Below, piece after piece: positions 21,357 through 51,746 of a stretch of DNA of 64,000 bases; position 1 is the stretch's first letter; every line of letters begins with the position of its first letter. The notes beneath the pieces are model-generated. The model had not been told where the DNA came from and ran no database searches. It saw nothing but the letters and a program-made list of their open reading frames with translations. This DNA is from Brasenia schreberi. Its lineage: Eukaryota; Streptophyta; Magnoliopsida; Nymphaeales; Cabombaceae. The stretch is from NCBI GenBank assembly GCA_036023115.1, contig JAYKKT010000061.1:12881501-12945500 (forward strand). The letters are read 5' to 3'. The position numbers and the translations under genes were made by a program.

Positions 21357-21818
21357 TGTTACATTAAGATGGCCATTCTCGGCTCGGGTAACGGCTGGAC
21401 TAGCCATCCAGTCGTTACCAAAGGAGAGGCCTGATAAGTAACGGACAGCCGTTACCGAAAAATTCGGTAACGGACAGCCGTTACCGAAAAATTCGGTAAC
21501 GGACAGCCGTTACCGGATTTCCGGTAATGGACAACCGTTACCGGATTTCCGGTAACGGCCATCCGTTACCTCTCCCAGACGAGGGAAGCCACGAGAAGAG
21601 AATGCCAGACGACAGGGGAGCGGATGCTTATAAAAGGGCATCCATTCACAGAGAAAATATATAGAAAAATATAGAGCTTCTTATAGAAGTGATATACAGA
21701 ATACAGTCATCTGAGAAAACCCTCATGAGAAAACCTCGCGACGAAGTTATCAACATCCACTGCGAAACCTCCGACGATCAGAGTACCGGAAAGGTAAGAC
21801 TCAAATTTCAAACTGTCA
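21357..21818 (+). repeat. 3' LTR of the 15.7-kb copia element
   Basis: It is 462 bp and starts directly after the purine tract. It is about 118 bp longer than the 5' LTR because of the repeat array at 21437-21570. Otherwise it differs by scattered substitutions, which means considerable age since insertion. Confidence 0.9.
21437..21570 (+). repeat. Palindromic 29-bp repeat array inside the 3' LTR
   Basis: Five units of 27-29 bp each contain GGTAACGGACAGCCGTTACC or a close variant: two 8-bp inverted arms around four bases. They are linked by AAAAATTC or GATTTC spacers. The 5' LTR keeps only part of one unit, probably after deletion between repeats. Confidence 0.9.
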
Positions 21819-23871
21819 AATCTTTCCCTAAAGAACGAAAGTAGAATTCTCTTACACGTTTCTTCCATCCCATTCCATTCCATTTCCATTCCAGTGATTT
21901 ACATATTGTGTTCATCACTTCCGGTGACAATACTATGAAAGTACAAAAGAGATTTTAGAAGCTACTGATGGAGAACAATGATACGGTGAACTTTTGCTTT
22001 TTAATAAGGATTAGAGTTATTACATGAAGTTGACGTTGCAAAGGATGCGTCATGTTTGGTCCATCTTTGTATTAGCTTCTTTCGCAGATTATGACTAATG
22101 TTAATTAATGGATATTTGAGGAAGCTCTTCGCTTAATAAACTAATTAAAAACCTTTCCAAGAAACTAAGCCTCAACCTAAAGATGGGCAAAGCTCTCTCT
22201 GTCTCTCTCACACGCCCACTCACACAATAGATACATTAGTAGGGCGGGCAAATGAAACTAGCAGCTCGAATTGAAACTGAGCAGGTTTTAGTTTTGGTTT
22301 GAAACGGTCAGCTGTAGTTCCAGTTTGAGTCCTAAACAAATTTAAGACTTGGAAAACTTATTAAAATATTTTCTTTTAAAACTAAAATATTATATGAAAC
22401 TGCAGTTTCGTTTCAACCCGATTCCAATTCTATAAAAGGTGGAACCAAAAACGAACCTGGCAGTCCCCGGTTCCATGTTCGGTTTCACTGGTTGCCGTTC
22501 AATGAAAGGTCAGTTGAATGAAAGGTATTTCAGTTGAATGAAAGGTTGTTTTTCTTCAACTTTTTAAACAATGGAAGACTTGAGGTAAATTAAGGGCCAT
22601 GTTAATTAGGGTTCCAAGCAGACTCTTCGAAGGATATACAATAGGACTTCGAAAGGGTTCTTCATATGAGACACTGAACTAACTGAAATTGTATAAACTA
22701 ACAAAATAAACCACCATTTTCCTCAGCCATTTTTTGTCTATTTATTATTTATATCATCTTGTCAGGCCAAAGAATATTCTGTCCCTGGCATGTTCTTTAA
22801 CCATGCACGTGACACGTTTAATTTTCTAGTAATATTTTACTTATATTATCATATTTCATGGAAAATCGATTTATAGAATTGAAATACTAAAAACTCATTC
22901 TACTAAAATGTTTTTAAAACGAATCATTACTTCTTGTTTCTAAGAAAATTTTGAAGTAGTGAGTCAACCCAAATCAAGTATTTTCATAATAAAAAATAGA
23001 TTGAAATGTGTCAAGTTCATGAAGATCCAATCGAAACCAACCAGTTACAAACTGTCGGTTCTGGTTTATTTGAAACTAGGAATGAGGATAAAATTGGGAT
23101 CGGGCTGTTTTTGGTGTCAGTTTGTAACTGCCAGTTTCGGTTTAAGTCTTAAACAATTTGAAATAGAAAATTATTTAAATTTTGATAAACAAAATATTAA
23201 AAAATTATGAAATCACCTGTTCCGGTTCGCACAAATTGGAACAGTGACCAAATCGAATCCTTTTGAGATTCCCAACCAATTCTAGATCCAATTCAACTTT
23301 CAGTTGGAACAACCCGACCGGCTGAGAACCGGCCATGTAAGTACTTTTATATGTATGTGTGTGTATTTATTTGGTGGGTGGGGACGAGTTAGTACACCTA
23401 TATCATGCCCTGTAACCATTCCTCAATTTTGTGCCCCATGCTTGCTCTTTTACCGGAGGGTGAAGAATGAGGATGGGGATGGGGGCGGGTCGGGTCGGGT
23501 CCTTTTAGTCACATGCGTAACATGGCAGTTATGGGATACTTCAACCCGAATAATATTTTAAAACTGAAATTGGTTTTATTAAAATTTAATCATTCATAAA
23601 TCTAATGTAAATAATTAAAAGATTTTTGTAGTTGAAATTTCTGAAAATTAATGATATATAGTTCTGATTGGTTACTTCCTTATTCTGTGCCAAGATATTC
23701 AGGTTCCCCTTGTCCGAAACGCAAACCCAGTAAAATAAGGTTGACCACACCCTGTTCGAGTTGGACCCCATCAGGGCAATCTTGCATTCTTAAACATTGA
23801 CCTAACCCGTGCAACCCCGACATGAAGGAGAAGGAAAATACCCAAATCCGAAATTGATCGAGTAGCCCCAC

Positions 23872-23872
<1 letters not shown>
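21819..23872. repeat. Intergenic DNA with two related repeat arms
   Basis: No gene is supported. Segments at about 22240-22545 and 23040-23335 are related in the same orientation. Both carry (C)AGTTT(C)GGTTT, AGTC(C/T)TAAACAA and repeated GGTTCCGGTTC-like blocks. These look like decayed arms of a transposon family, but ends and target duplications were not found. Confidence 0.45.

Positions 23873-23932
<60 letters not shown>
23873..23932. repeat. (TA)n(GA)n compound microsatellite
   Basis: TA dinucleotides run from 23873 to 23904, followed directly by GA dinucleotides to 23932. Confidence 0.95.
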
Positions 23933-23936
<4 letters not shown>

Positions 23937-25531
23937 ATCTTATCCTTTACTTATATTGTACTTTTGTCTCATATATTTTTTATGGACATGGGTATAATTT
24001 TGAAGGTTAGGAGGATATTTAAAAAATCATGAAGAAATACGTTATCAGGTTCATGATTTAGCACTAGTGATGGGTTATCTCTCTCTCTATAATATATATA
24101 AATTGGATCATGCCCATCACTTATATGTTTACTAGTGTTTATCTATTGTTTTTTCATGGTACGAGTATAATTCAAAAAGTTTGATCCGATCACTATATTA
24201 TTTTTTCTCTTTCTCTAATGATTTTACTCTTTTTCTTGGTTTTTTTACTATGCTTTGCTTAACTATTATTATTACATACACGGAAACGTTCAGCAAGTGA
24301 TGTTTCCCATCTTTACGCGATACATAAACCTCAAACTTATAGGAAACGAGGGGAATGCATGGTTCACAAGGTTCTACCACTCCTAATGAGAGCACATTGT
24401 TGCTTACCTACAAGATTTAAAAGCACAGAGCCTGAGTTTCTCATGATGTTGGCGATGCTGTTCTTCTGTCAACGGATGAACAATAGATGGAGCGACTCAG
24501 GAACTTGAAAGACGAAATAATATTTACGCTGGTTCTAGTTTCGTCACACTGTAAGGAGAACTAGTTTCGTCACTTTTCTTCAGGGCTATTATGTGTTCTT
24601 TCCCAACTTCTGGTGATCCGGTTGACGTACATCAAACTCAATTGCCTTCCAAAAGGGAAAAGAAAAGTATGGTGTGAAATTCATGTGCGCGGGTTCGTAA
24701 GCCCTCTGATTTTAACGATCTTCTCTCACAAAGTGAAGAAGCATGTGTTAAGTGTGAGTGGTTTTCCAAAATCCTGGCTCTTCGTGAATGAGTGCATTAA
24801 AAATTCCGAGCGGCATGCCACCGGAGAATGGCTGAATGGGTATTAAAAGCCATGTTGGTTCATGATGTCAAAGTCACTCAATCAGAATGCACGACAGCAA
24901 ATGTTTTGTTTGTTCAGAGGTTATATTGAAAGCCTTTGTGTGACTACCAACATATATTCATGTGACAAATAGTCACCAACTTTTGGTGTTTGAAAGCAGT
25001 TGAGTTGACTTGGTAGATGGTAAAGGGGAGTGAATAGTTGTGATTCTTTCATGATCGATAAGATCCTTTCACACTTTCAGAAGTAAGATGAACAACCATA
25101 AGTGTTTTTATACTCACATTATATAAAAAAAGTAAATATCGATGAAGTTTGCCTATTGGTTTTCTCGAAGAACACTTGGCATTCTGTCCTTTGTTTTAGA
25201 AGAGCACTCGTACTCTCTCATCATCTTGTTCTTACTGTATTGCTTCAAAACCTGGTTTATTATTTCTTATGTGAAGAGATATCAGTAAACACTTATCATA
25301 TTTTAAATCACATCAATAGCCAAAGCTTCACTCTGTGTGAAGACAAGTCAAAGGAGCGTAACTTAGTTCCACTATGTGTGTGAAGACTAGTCGAGGGAGC
25401 TTCATAGCATTCATGAAGGAAACTTGCCCTTCTATGCTTGCGTCTGAAAATCGACTTTGATAGTGACGAGTTAAGCTTAAGTGCATGCTTAAATCATCTG
25501 CGCAATCAATTATAATTTTGTTTTGATCTAC

Positions 25532-25533
<2 letters not shown>
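23933..25533. other. Gene-free stretch
   Basis: No recognised gene. Open frames at 24613-24846 and 25102-25383 have no familiar motifs and no splice or start context that would support them. Confidence 0.45.

Positions 25534-25580
<47 letters not shown>
25534..25580. repeat. (TA)n microsatellite
   Basis: An uninterrupted TA run of about 46 bases. Confidence 0.95.
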
Positions 25581-25584
<4 letters not shown>

Positions 25585-25632
25585 CCAAATGGAGATTTCT
25601 GTTAGAGAAGACATTCAATTCATTAAGGCCTA

Positions 25633-27357
25633 CGTTGCACTAGTACACAATTTTGGGCGACGTACCCATATCCGATACGTACCGGGTATGGGTACACGTA
25701 TCGGTATATCCAATACATACCGATACCATAAATGGCATACCGGTATGCATGTGCGTATATCGATACGCGTACCAGGGATCAACTCATCTCTTCTTTCCCT
25801 TTCTCTTTCCAAAGAAGAGGCATCCGTGAGATTGAGGATTTCTTGCGTTACTGATCGTGGATATTTTTGTGTTGGATATGATGTCGGGGATGTAGAAGAA
25901 TGTAGCAATCTATTGCAGATTGATGGGAACTACAAGTTCTCCACTCCTCGCTACTTCGATTTCATGGCAAGGGAAATGGAAGACTAGATTTGCCAAACAC
26001 AAAAATGGTTTGAGGTATCGCATAGCTACGCGCCTTCGTTTCAAATTTTGTTGTGATCTTTTTTCTCTTTTTCCCTACATCACGCCATCGATCTTTTTCT
26101 CCTGCCTTCTGTGCGCAAGAAAAAATATTTCAATCTATGTTGAGAAGGTGAACAAGTAGATATTTCTTTATTGCCTTTTTTTCTGTTTCGGTATGAAATA
26201 TAAGGAAGAATTGAAGTATTTTTGGTTGCCTATTTGGTGATTTTGAATTAGTAATGCCATTCCTTGTTTGGGTTTGATGGGGTTTTTGAATGTTGGTTAA
26301 TTTCTTGTTTTGGGTAGTCTAAACGTTGTCAAACCCTTTTTCTCTTTTAGATTTGCATGGTCTAAAAAAAACCAGTGTTCATTTTCACTTGAAAAATTTT
26401 GCAATTCAAATGTTTGTTGATTGGTTCTTTATATGCGTGTATATCATTTATGTTGCGGATCAAAACAAGTAGATCAAGATAGAGAGCAATCGCAATTTAC
26501 AGGAAGCATAAGAGTTCCATCAAGTAATTGTTATCTTTTACTTTCTTAATCCATCCATTCATGGCATGGATGTGTTTGGTTTGTTGATTCTTTAACCACG
26601 TAGCGCCAAATCTCATAAATAAACTATTTTGTGACTTACAGGCCAAGGGCTAGGGTAGATACGGAGATCATAGGGTCCAACATGTTAAAGGATCCTTCTG
26701 GGTGAGTTAGATGCATGAAATTTCAACCCTTGTAGGGCAGGGTTTCCATGAACGTGTAAAATGAAAGGTATGTTGCACTTCTAACAGGGTTCATAATAGC
26801 ATATGGCTGAATCAAAAACGCCGAGCGATGGTTATTTAGATAAATATTGTCATCCCTTTTGACTGATTGATATTATGACTTGAGATAAACTGGAAAGCTT
26901 AGAAATGCAATATGAATCAGATCCATCCTATTTATGTTCTCCTAGTACACATGTAGTTTCAATTTTCGTGTTCAACATGCAGAAGCATGTATGATGACTT
27001 GGTGTTCTCTGTGCTTGCAGCAATATGGGTGTAAGTTCAAGCCAATGCATAATTTGAACATGACATCATGACATCAAAAGTAAGCTTAATCAAAGGTTCT
27101 TTATGTACATTTTTTAATCATGATGAGTTGTTTCAACATCTATTATTCTTTAGTTACCTCGATGACTTTGATATTTATTTGTCAAGCATGTGCTCTTTAA
27201 AATATAGAATGTTCTATATATAATTATGTATATATATTTATGTAAATTTATTTTTTTATTATGTTTTCTAATAGTGGCGTACCTTCACCTTAGTTTTTTA
27301 AAAAATTGCATACCACATACCGTACCCCTACCGAGTACCATACCCGTATCCATGCAA
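25633..27357. mobile_element. Inverted-repeat-bounded unit, possible DNA transposon
   Basis: The left end (GTTGCAC, then GGGTATGGGTAC and GTATCGGTAT blocks to about 25790) and the right end (27290-27357, reading back as GTTGCATGGATACGGG, GGTATGGTACTCGG) carry the same GGTA(C/T)GG motifs in opposite sense. Both ends start GTTGCA. The interior has an unrecognised open frame up to 25987. No target duplication was recognised, so class and exact limits are open. Confidence 0.4.
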
Positions 27358-28293
27358 CATAGAGTAAGGCTGCTATAGAGTGGATTGTTATTGGTACGTT
27401 CAAATCAATTTTACTCATTGCTGTCCATCATTTTTGTTGAAGTTCGTTTGAATAGTTGCTATAAGTTGAAAGAAAAATACAAGGCAATCAAGTACCAACT
27501 AAATCTTTTGTTCTACACGACTACTTCATACTAGGTTACTGAAAATCTGAGTTACTCAGTATTTTGAAGGAACATCTCTTCCTTTGGGACTCAAGGAAGA
27601 CTGTCTTCGTTTCCCTTGCTGTCAAAGACTCTCATCGTATACATTAAGGAGCTTTTTCGATAGCCTATTTCGCATGAGAAGTTGAGTCCAAACGGTGCTG
27701 GCAAGCAACTATCTTGTACTTCGTGGATCTCTTAGAGTGGATATTGACCTACACAGTGGCGGATCTACATAGAGAGATGGAGAAGGCGGCCACTCTCCGA
27801 CATTTCAGTGTAAAAACTATATTTTAAAGTGAATACATGATTGTTCACCATCTAACACCATGAAATACGTATTTCGCCCTCCTAACACTATTTTCTGGAC
27901 CTACAGGCAATTGAAACCACAACTGTCAACATTCCTAACGTTGATGTTCCCCTGTGGCAAGAAGATGCAAGTAATGTGAGATTACTGAGGCATGAGAGAG
28001 AGAAACCTTAAATGACATTTCTCGTCTTGCATGGAATATCAGGCCAAAAGTGAGCAATGTTTCAAATAACTACATGATAATGACACATGTGATTGGCTAT
28101 GCTTTGAGGGGGTGACAAGACAAGTTCGTGTTTCGAGTCATACCCGTGTCGCCTGATTTCATATAGTGATCAAAACGGGTTAACGTGATACGACCTGATT
28201 TTTTTTCTCCCGTGTTACTTTAGGTGGGCATGAGCTCATATTTTATGAGAGGATCTGTTGATGAGATCAACTCTTTGTTTCTCTCTCTCACTC

Positions 28294-28297
<4 letters not shown>
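27358..28297. other. Gene-free stretch
   Basis: No coding or RNA signature. Near 28105-28200 the words GTGTCG, CGTGAT and CCCGTGTC recur, similar to patches at 30270-30480 and 49250-49500, which suggests a dispersed repeat. Confidence 0.4.
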
Positions 28298-28352
<55 letters not shown>

Positions 28353-28377
28353 GAGAGAGAGAGAGAGGGGGGGGGAA
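28298..28377. repeat. (TA)n(GA)n compound microsatellite
   Basis: TA run 28298-28347, GA run to about 28367, then a G-run to 28377. Confidence 0.95.
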
Positions 28378-31330
28378 ACATAGAGAAAACAAGAGCGAGA
28401 GGTCCCAAGGCCAATGTGAGAGAAAGAAAGAGGGTGAAAAGTTATTCTAATATTAAACGAGACGAAAAAACTCGAAATTAGTAACAAAGGTATTTTGACT
28501 GTTAGTTCTATTATGGTTGTTGAACAGTCGGAATATGTCAACAGTCGAAACATCATGATCATTCTCGATGGTCAATTTGGGTGGACATGAATATGGACCT
28601 TTTGGGTTGTGTCTCGACTTATACTGCTTGAACTTTGTGGCATGTTTCACATGCATCTCATGCTCGCTTTACTACAAATATAAGCATTGCAAGCAATGTT
28701 TTAGCACCGAACCAGAAATTTGATTACATACAGGTCGGGACAGTTTATGGGGAGGAAGATTAAACTCAATCAGTTTTTCTGGTCAACTTGCGTGAATAAA
28801 CTGGTGCTAGAATTTCTATATTATTAACTTCTTAATCGAAACTCTCTTTACATATTTCGAGTTTTTGGTAATGAATTTTGAGTTTAGGTTTGGTAATTCT
28901 ATTTAATGGATTTTTTAATCATGTTGAAAACCGATTGGATTCCTCAATTTGTTCTCGAACATAGATTGAAATCATTAATGGTCTCATACTTCCTTCTTTG
29001 GGATACAATGGGGTGGGGGGGCTGAAATGAACCCGTCGGGTATCGAACTCATGACCTACTTGAGAGTCAACCCCAGCTATTGCCGGTTGTGCAATACAGT
29101 CACATACTTTGATCAACACATGAAGATGGAGTCCTTTCATTTCTCCCCTTTTTTTCTGGGTGGCTGGTTTTCGATGAAGAAATATAGCCGCGCATTTTGA
29201 TTGTGGTATATCAAAGCTCAACTGTCCATGCTATAAGCATCGTCACAAATATTTGAGGCAAATTGAAATTCCCAGAAGAGTTTGATCTTGGATTTTTTAT
29301 GATATGGCTCCAAAATAAATTAAAGATTTCCTTTTTCATTTTATAAAGGGAGGTCAAGCCTAACACGCGCATGCATGCACCCCCTGGGAATTGATCTCGC
29401 CGCTGCAGCGTGACCGCGTCGAGCCAACACTCTGGATGCATAACTCCAAAGATATTTGTTGTCAATTTGAAGATTTCAAATTGAAACAGCTTGTCATGAA
29501 AATATATTTCGTGTATGTATCTGATGTTCTTATCCACAAGGTGTATACGAGATATGCATGCAAATGTGTCCAACATACATAAGTTGGTGATGGGTTCAGT
29601 TTGATAATATAGATGCAAATGGGTTGGATCCTAGATAAGTTTGATCCGGTTTGATTGAAGTCTTGGAGCCTAAGTCTGAATATCGAACTCATGCCTTTCA
29701 ATGTCGGTCGACCCCCTAGCCAAGTGAGCTATTTATTTCTCTTCGTGGTTAAATAAGAGGATCTCTGGCATTTTAGTTACTATATTCGGTATGGGAAGAA
29801 AAGATTGATCACATAAACTAATATTGTCGATTTTCTAATGAATTTTCAAGTTTTATTAATGGAAAGATCAAATTCAATGAGGATTTGGTTCATTTACATA
29901 ATTGAAATATATTGAATAACATGAATTATGGAAGAACCTATTACTCACCGCATCAAACAATTTCTATTGCTCAGACCAATGAATGGAGCTAGGGTATAGG
30001 GAGATATTTTATGTTTATTGAATATTGAATTTATGTGGAAAATCTTAGCAAACCGAGGCTGAGATTGATTGATGTAGGCCCATACATATCCATGATAACC
30101 ACATGCATTGTACCCAAAAAAGAAAAAGAAAAAAGAAAAAGATCATCAATGGCATGATAGGAAATGTATGGACATGTATCCATTGCTTTGTTGAGAGCAG
30201 AGCAAATAATCTGTTCCATCCTAAAGCAGAGCTAGATGACCAACTTTGAGTGACAAAACGTACCATGACTCCTGGAAATTTGAGAGAGACCGACACGAAA
30301 CGAACACGGGGAATGAAAATTGGCACGAAGATGACACAAGAAGTGTGTATCTGTATCTGCTGTATGAAAAAACGGTTTGTGTTCTGGTGACCTTTTCAGA
30401 ACAAACTCGAAATAAGATTTCACAAACAACAATATTACCATGTCGTGTTGCAGGATGCCAGTGTTGTTAAAATCGTGTCAAACCTGCCTGAATTAACCTA
30501 TTCAAACCTAGCCAAGCTGGTGCCCAAGGGTCGCTAATCGCGATTTTAGACCCGATCCAAGGACCCGTTACATACTAGCTAGGTTTAAAATTAAGAAAGT
30601 TCAGGCAAGACTGTACACGTTATACAAGAACCATGACTCCTGGTTCTGGGGTCGACTCGAGTGAGACCTTGGTTGTGGAAGGTTACTGGTTCCAGCCAAT
30701 GTGCGCCCATATATGGTAGGGGTCTCTCGGAGTTGGGGTCTTCAGGACGGTGCGAAACCTGACACGAAAACAATCCGATAACACAAAGGTTGACACGCAC
30801 AAGATCCTTCCCCAGCCTCCAAATTTAGAAGAGCACATTTACAAGTTAAATTAACATATCTCAAAAGTTGATAGGTGATACTCACGGAATTATGTAAAAA
30901 ATCGACATTCTAGAACAGAAAATCAAAACCAAAATTCTGGCCTTCCTCACTACCTGTTGTAGAAATAGATCTTTAATCGGTTTTTTCTCGAACTTATGTC
31001 AAACTTCAAATAATTTTATTGTTATTCGTATTTAAGTAAAGATAATTTTATTATATCTTGATGGTAAAAATATTTTTAAATTCTTTTAAGTGTTTATTTG
31101 TGATATCAAATCTTCTTGAACTCATTGATTTGTTCGTTGACTGCTCACCACTGTAAAAGTAAAAAACTGATGAGAACTTGTTCATGGCAGTTTATATCAA
31201 AACCAAACAGAAAAAGTCGCTCCCACCTGGCAGGGTTCTCTACTCGAGTGGAGGCTGGCCACGAGAACCCACCGTTACAGACGGGGAAGAAATGCGAACT
31301 CCATGAGTTAGGAAGCTCGCTATGGCAATA
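28378..31330. other. Intergenic DNA with SINE-like fragments
   Basis: No gene is supported. Minus-strand SINE-like pieces lie at 29025-29100 (GGTATCGAACTCATGACC in plus sense) and 29650-29735 (ATATCGAACTCATGCC and CCTAGCCAAGTGAGC). They resemble 1780-1866 and have B-box-like GAGTTCGATA on the minus strand. The rest is AT-rich. Confidence 0.45.
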
Positions 31331-31408
31331 CTTGCCTCGTATCCCTTCGCCATCTTCGTCCTCTTCCTCGAATTCCTCTCCTGAAATCATCTCTCTTTCT
31401 CTCTCTCT

Positions 31409-31503
<95 letters not shown>

Positions 31504-31519
31504 CTACGGTTGTGAGAAG
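31331..31519 (+). promoter_or_regulatory. CT-rich leader and (TA)45 repeat just upstream of the BAM4-like start codon
   Basis: A CT-rich tract (31340-31408, TCTTCCTCG, CTCTCTTTCTCTCTCTCT) of the type common in plant 5' untranslated regions is followed by an unbroken TA run from about 31411 to 31501. The proposed ATG is at 31520, 18 bases later. The repeat would be in the leader RNA or the core promoter, depending on where transcription starts. Confidence 0.6.
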
Positions 31520-48578
<17,059 letters not shown>

Positions 48579-49832
48579 AGAGTTGCACTCCTTTTTCTAG
48601 ACGCAAACTTCAAAGACTTGGCAGAAGGATCACGAGCCCTCCTGGCTAAGGGGTTGATTTGGGAAACCTTCAAGTTGAAGGTTCCAAGACCGATACCCAG
48701 GGTGTGCATATCTGCTAGGGCTCTTCCCGATCCCGGGTTGCCTAAAAAAGAAAAGAAAACTTAAAGACTTCCATGCTGCAATGTACTTATGCTATGGTCC
48801 ATTCTGCTTTTCTGTTTTTTATTCAGGTGACAAAATGTTAGCTGTTACTGTGGATGCCATTATCGATGGATGTCATGTCTCTGTTCTGGGAATGCCATAT
48901 TCTGAGGTAGCTATGGAGGCAGTGTTAAGCCTTTTGATATATTGGTGATGCATTTGGAGCAATGTGGAGTTTTGGGTTCATGAAAATCAATATGTTCACC
49001 TTATTTCTTCCAATTTGATCGATTGTGACGTTCATCAGTATGTATTGGTGAAATTCCACTTGTTGAATGAGAATTAGTATCATTCCTTTACCTTCAGAAA
49101 AGAAGCCATCACTTTACGTTCATGCACAAAATAGAATCTCTAAAGTATGTGGATCCATGAATAAATTATGGGTCACCAAAACCATCCCAATGTTTTGGAA
49201 ATTACATGTCACCACCTGCTCTTTTGGATCAGTTTATTGGAAACGATGGGAATGACATTTTCAAGTCTAAATTGTGTGGTCTGGGTTGTATTTGCGTTGT
49301 GTGGCATTGCGTTCATGTGATACAGGTCAACTTGAACGTGTCACGAATGGTTTTCATGTCACTAAACACAACATGAGCGTGTCACGAATGGTTTTCATGT
49401 CACTAAACGCAACATGATCATGGTATGATATGCTTCGCGTCGACACGAACATGATTTGATTGACACGATTTTTCTCATTATGATGTGAACCAGACCTGAA
49501 CACAGCTCGAAAGTTCAACCTTGGTCTAATCCAAATTGCGAACATTGAAAAAGGATCTCCATATAAACCATGAGTTCATTACACATAAAAAGAACAACTA
49601 GTTGTCTAAATATTTCTACTAAAACTTTGTATTCATCAGTATAATGGCAATGACGCAGGCAATCTCTGTGTATTCTTGCAACTGTGTGGCACGCGGAGCT
49701 TGGCATGCATTTTGATCACGGAAACAAAGTTCTGCATGCATTTCGATAATGGGAATATGGAAAACGCAACACAAACCTTCTATGACTTTTCATACATTAA
49801 AGCAAATTGAAGAATGCTCTCACGTTTGATGG

Positions 49833-49883
<51 letters not shown>

Positions 49884-51702
49884 GTTTTAAGCTCTCCAAA
49901 AGAGAGCTAATGTCAAAATTCAGGTTCTTCAAATTAAATTGTATTGAATTCCCTCACCCATAATATCGTTGAACAAGGTCATTCGATCATCCAAAAATCA
50001 TAAAGTTGTAAGCAAATCCGCATGTCACGATTTGGTTGCTGTAAGCCATGGGGGACACTTTGACCCATTATAATGCTGAATGTACCAACTTGGTCTTCTA
50101 AATTGCAGTAATCTGTATAATAAGCTGATTCCAAGGAATTAACTGACATAATAATCGCACAAGTTAGAATGTTTATCATTATTTCCTATTATTTTGGTAA
50201 GTTGAGACCATAATCTACTATTGCATAATATTTGCTAAAGAGGGCCATGACCAACCTTGGTTGGTTCGAGTGGTTCAGTAATTATTCCTCTTAAGCGATG
50301 CCTTGAACTCAAGTCTTGTGAATGGAGCAAACCAGCGCCCCAGGAGCTTTGTCCCCCTAGTGGACCAACGTGGCTTGAGTCGCACTAATCAGGGGGGTAC
50401 ATATTGTTCTTTATGTGATTATGAGGAACCGATTTTATAGTCTTGGTTCCTCGTGATCAAGACTATGGAATTGGTTCCTCGTAATCACATAAAGAACAGG
50501 ATGATATACGGCCTTACTTTTTACTGCACACCGAAACCCTCATATGATTTCAGGCAGAGCTGGAAATGTACCAATTCCATAGCCCTATGCCTCATAACCG
50601 AAACACCTCCTTGGGCTCCCAAACCGGTGGCATACTTCACCGGAAAAAGGCCATGCCAGATCTAGCATGCTTAGTAGTGCATCACAGTCGTAGGTGTTAT
50701 GCTAATTTAATATTGCCTTCAAATTATTATCTTATTATCAAATGGTATTAAACTACAATAATTGTCCAAGGGGTTACAATAAGTGAAACCTTACATAAGC
50801 GAACACCGAGCCAAAGGAATTTTAACAAAGAAGGCAATTTTCATAAACATCCCTAAAGAATTGACGATAGTCAGAATAGCACCTAATTTACATAGTGATA
50901 AAGAAAGATGCCTGAAGAATTGGAATTATTAGAAAATCACTCTCAAGAATCCAAAAGAGACTATAGTTTTGCATATAAAAGTGCACCTAACCTTTGTACT
51001 TTTAATTAGAACCAATCTCCCACCATGATTACAAGTACAACTACAGTATGCTGATTTACATGATAAGGTTTGGAAATTTTACCTAAAACGCTGGATTAGG
51101 CAAGATCCCAACCAGTAAAACTAGAAATAATAAACATTTATATGGCAGGCCTGTATTTTTTTCCTTTTTTTTGGGGGAGGGGGTGTGATTGACCCAAACT
51201 TGGGTTAATCCCCGTGACAGTGTTGGATCTAGAAACTCTCTTGGGTTGGGGTAAATAGTCCCATGAACAATTTTTGGTGGGGCGAACTATATATTATAGC
51301 CCATGGATCCCACCATGGACTATAGACTTTAAGTTAATTTCCAAATTTCAGGTGCACCTCAGCTCAATGTGGATCAGCCACTGCCCGGTGAGGTGGTTCC
51401 TGTAAATTTCAAAAAAATTGAACCGTGTGCATATGTTTTCCTGCATATTTTCAGACCTCAAGTAAGGTGGCCTCCTGCCCCTCGCCCATGAATAGTAGGT
51501 CCACCACTGAATTCTGTTCCAGGTTACTCAATCAGGTGCTTTAGTCCTTATTCTAAGAATCAAACAACTTGAACAAGATTGTGAAAGAAAAGGTTTTTTT
51601 TTCCAGGTGTTGACTCCAAACACATTGATCGCTGATATACTTGCGTTATTTTGCAGTCAAGATTGACAAAATTTTGTTTATTCATTTCGATGCTTTTTAG
51701 TT

Positions 51703-51746
<44 letters not shown>

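Larger units (their letters stand above)
15722..21818 (+). mobile_element. Ty1/copia LTR retrotransposon, degenerate, with both LTRs
   Basis: Two direct LTRs (15722-16065 and 21357-21818) begin TGTTACATTAAGATGG and end near ACTGT(T/C)A. A primer-binding site TGGTATCAAAGCC at 16067-16079 matches the initiator-Met tRNA end, and a purine tract AAGTGGGAGA precedes the 3' LTR. Coding order is gag, protease, integrase, reverse transcriptase, RNase H, which is the copia order. At least five stops or frameshifts break the frame, so it is non-autonomous now. The target duplication is approximate (4 of 5 bases). Confidence 0.95.

Noticed and set aside
21437..21570. A CRISPR-like array
   Set aside because: Units are regularly spaced palindromes, but the spacers are near identical and the array lies in a plant LTR.
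28220..28562. Open frames over the 28.3-kb TA/GA repeat on both strands
   Set aside because: They are low-complexity Ile-Tyr and Arg-Glu runs with no gene structure.
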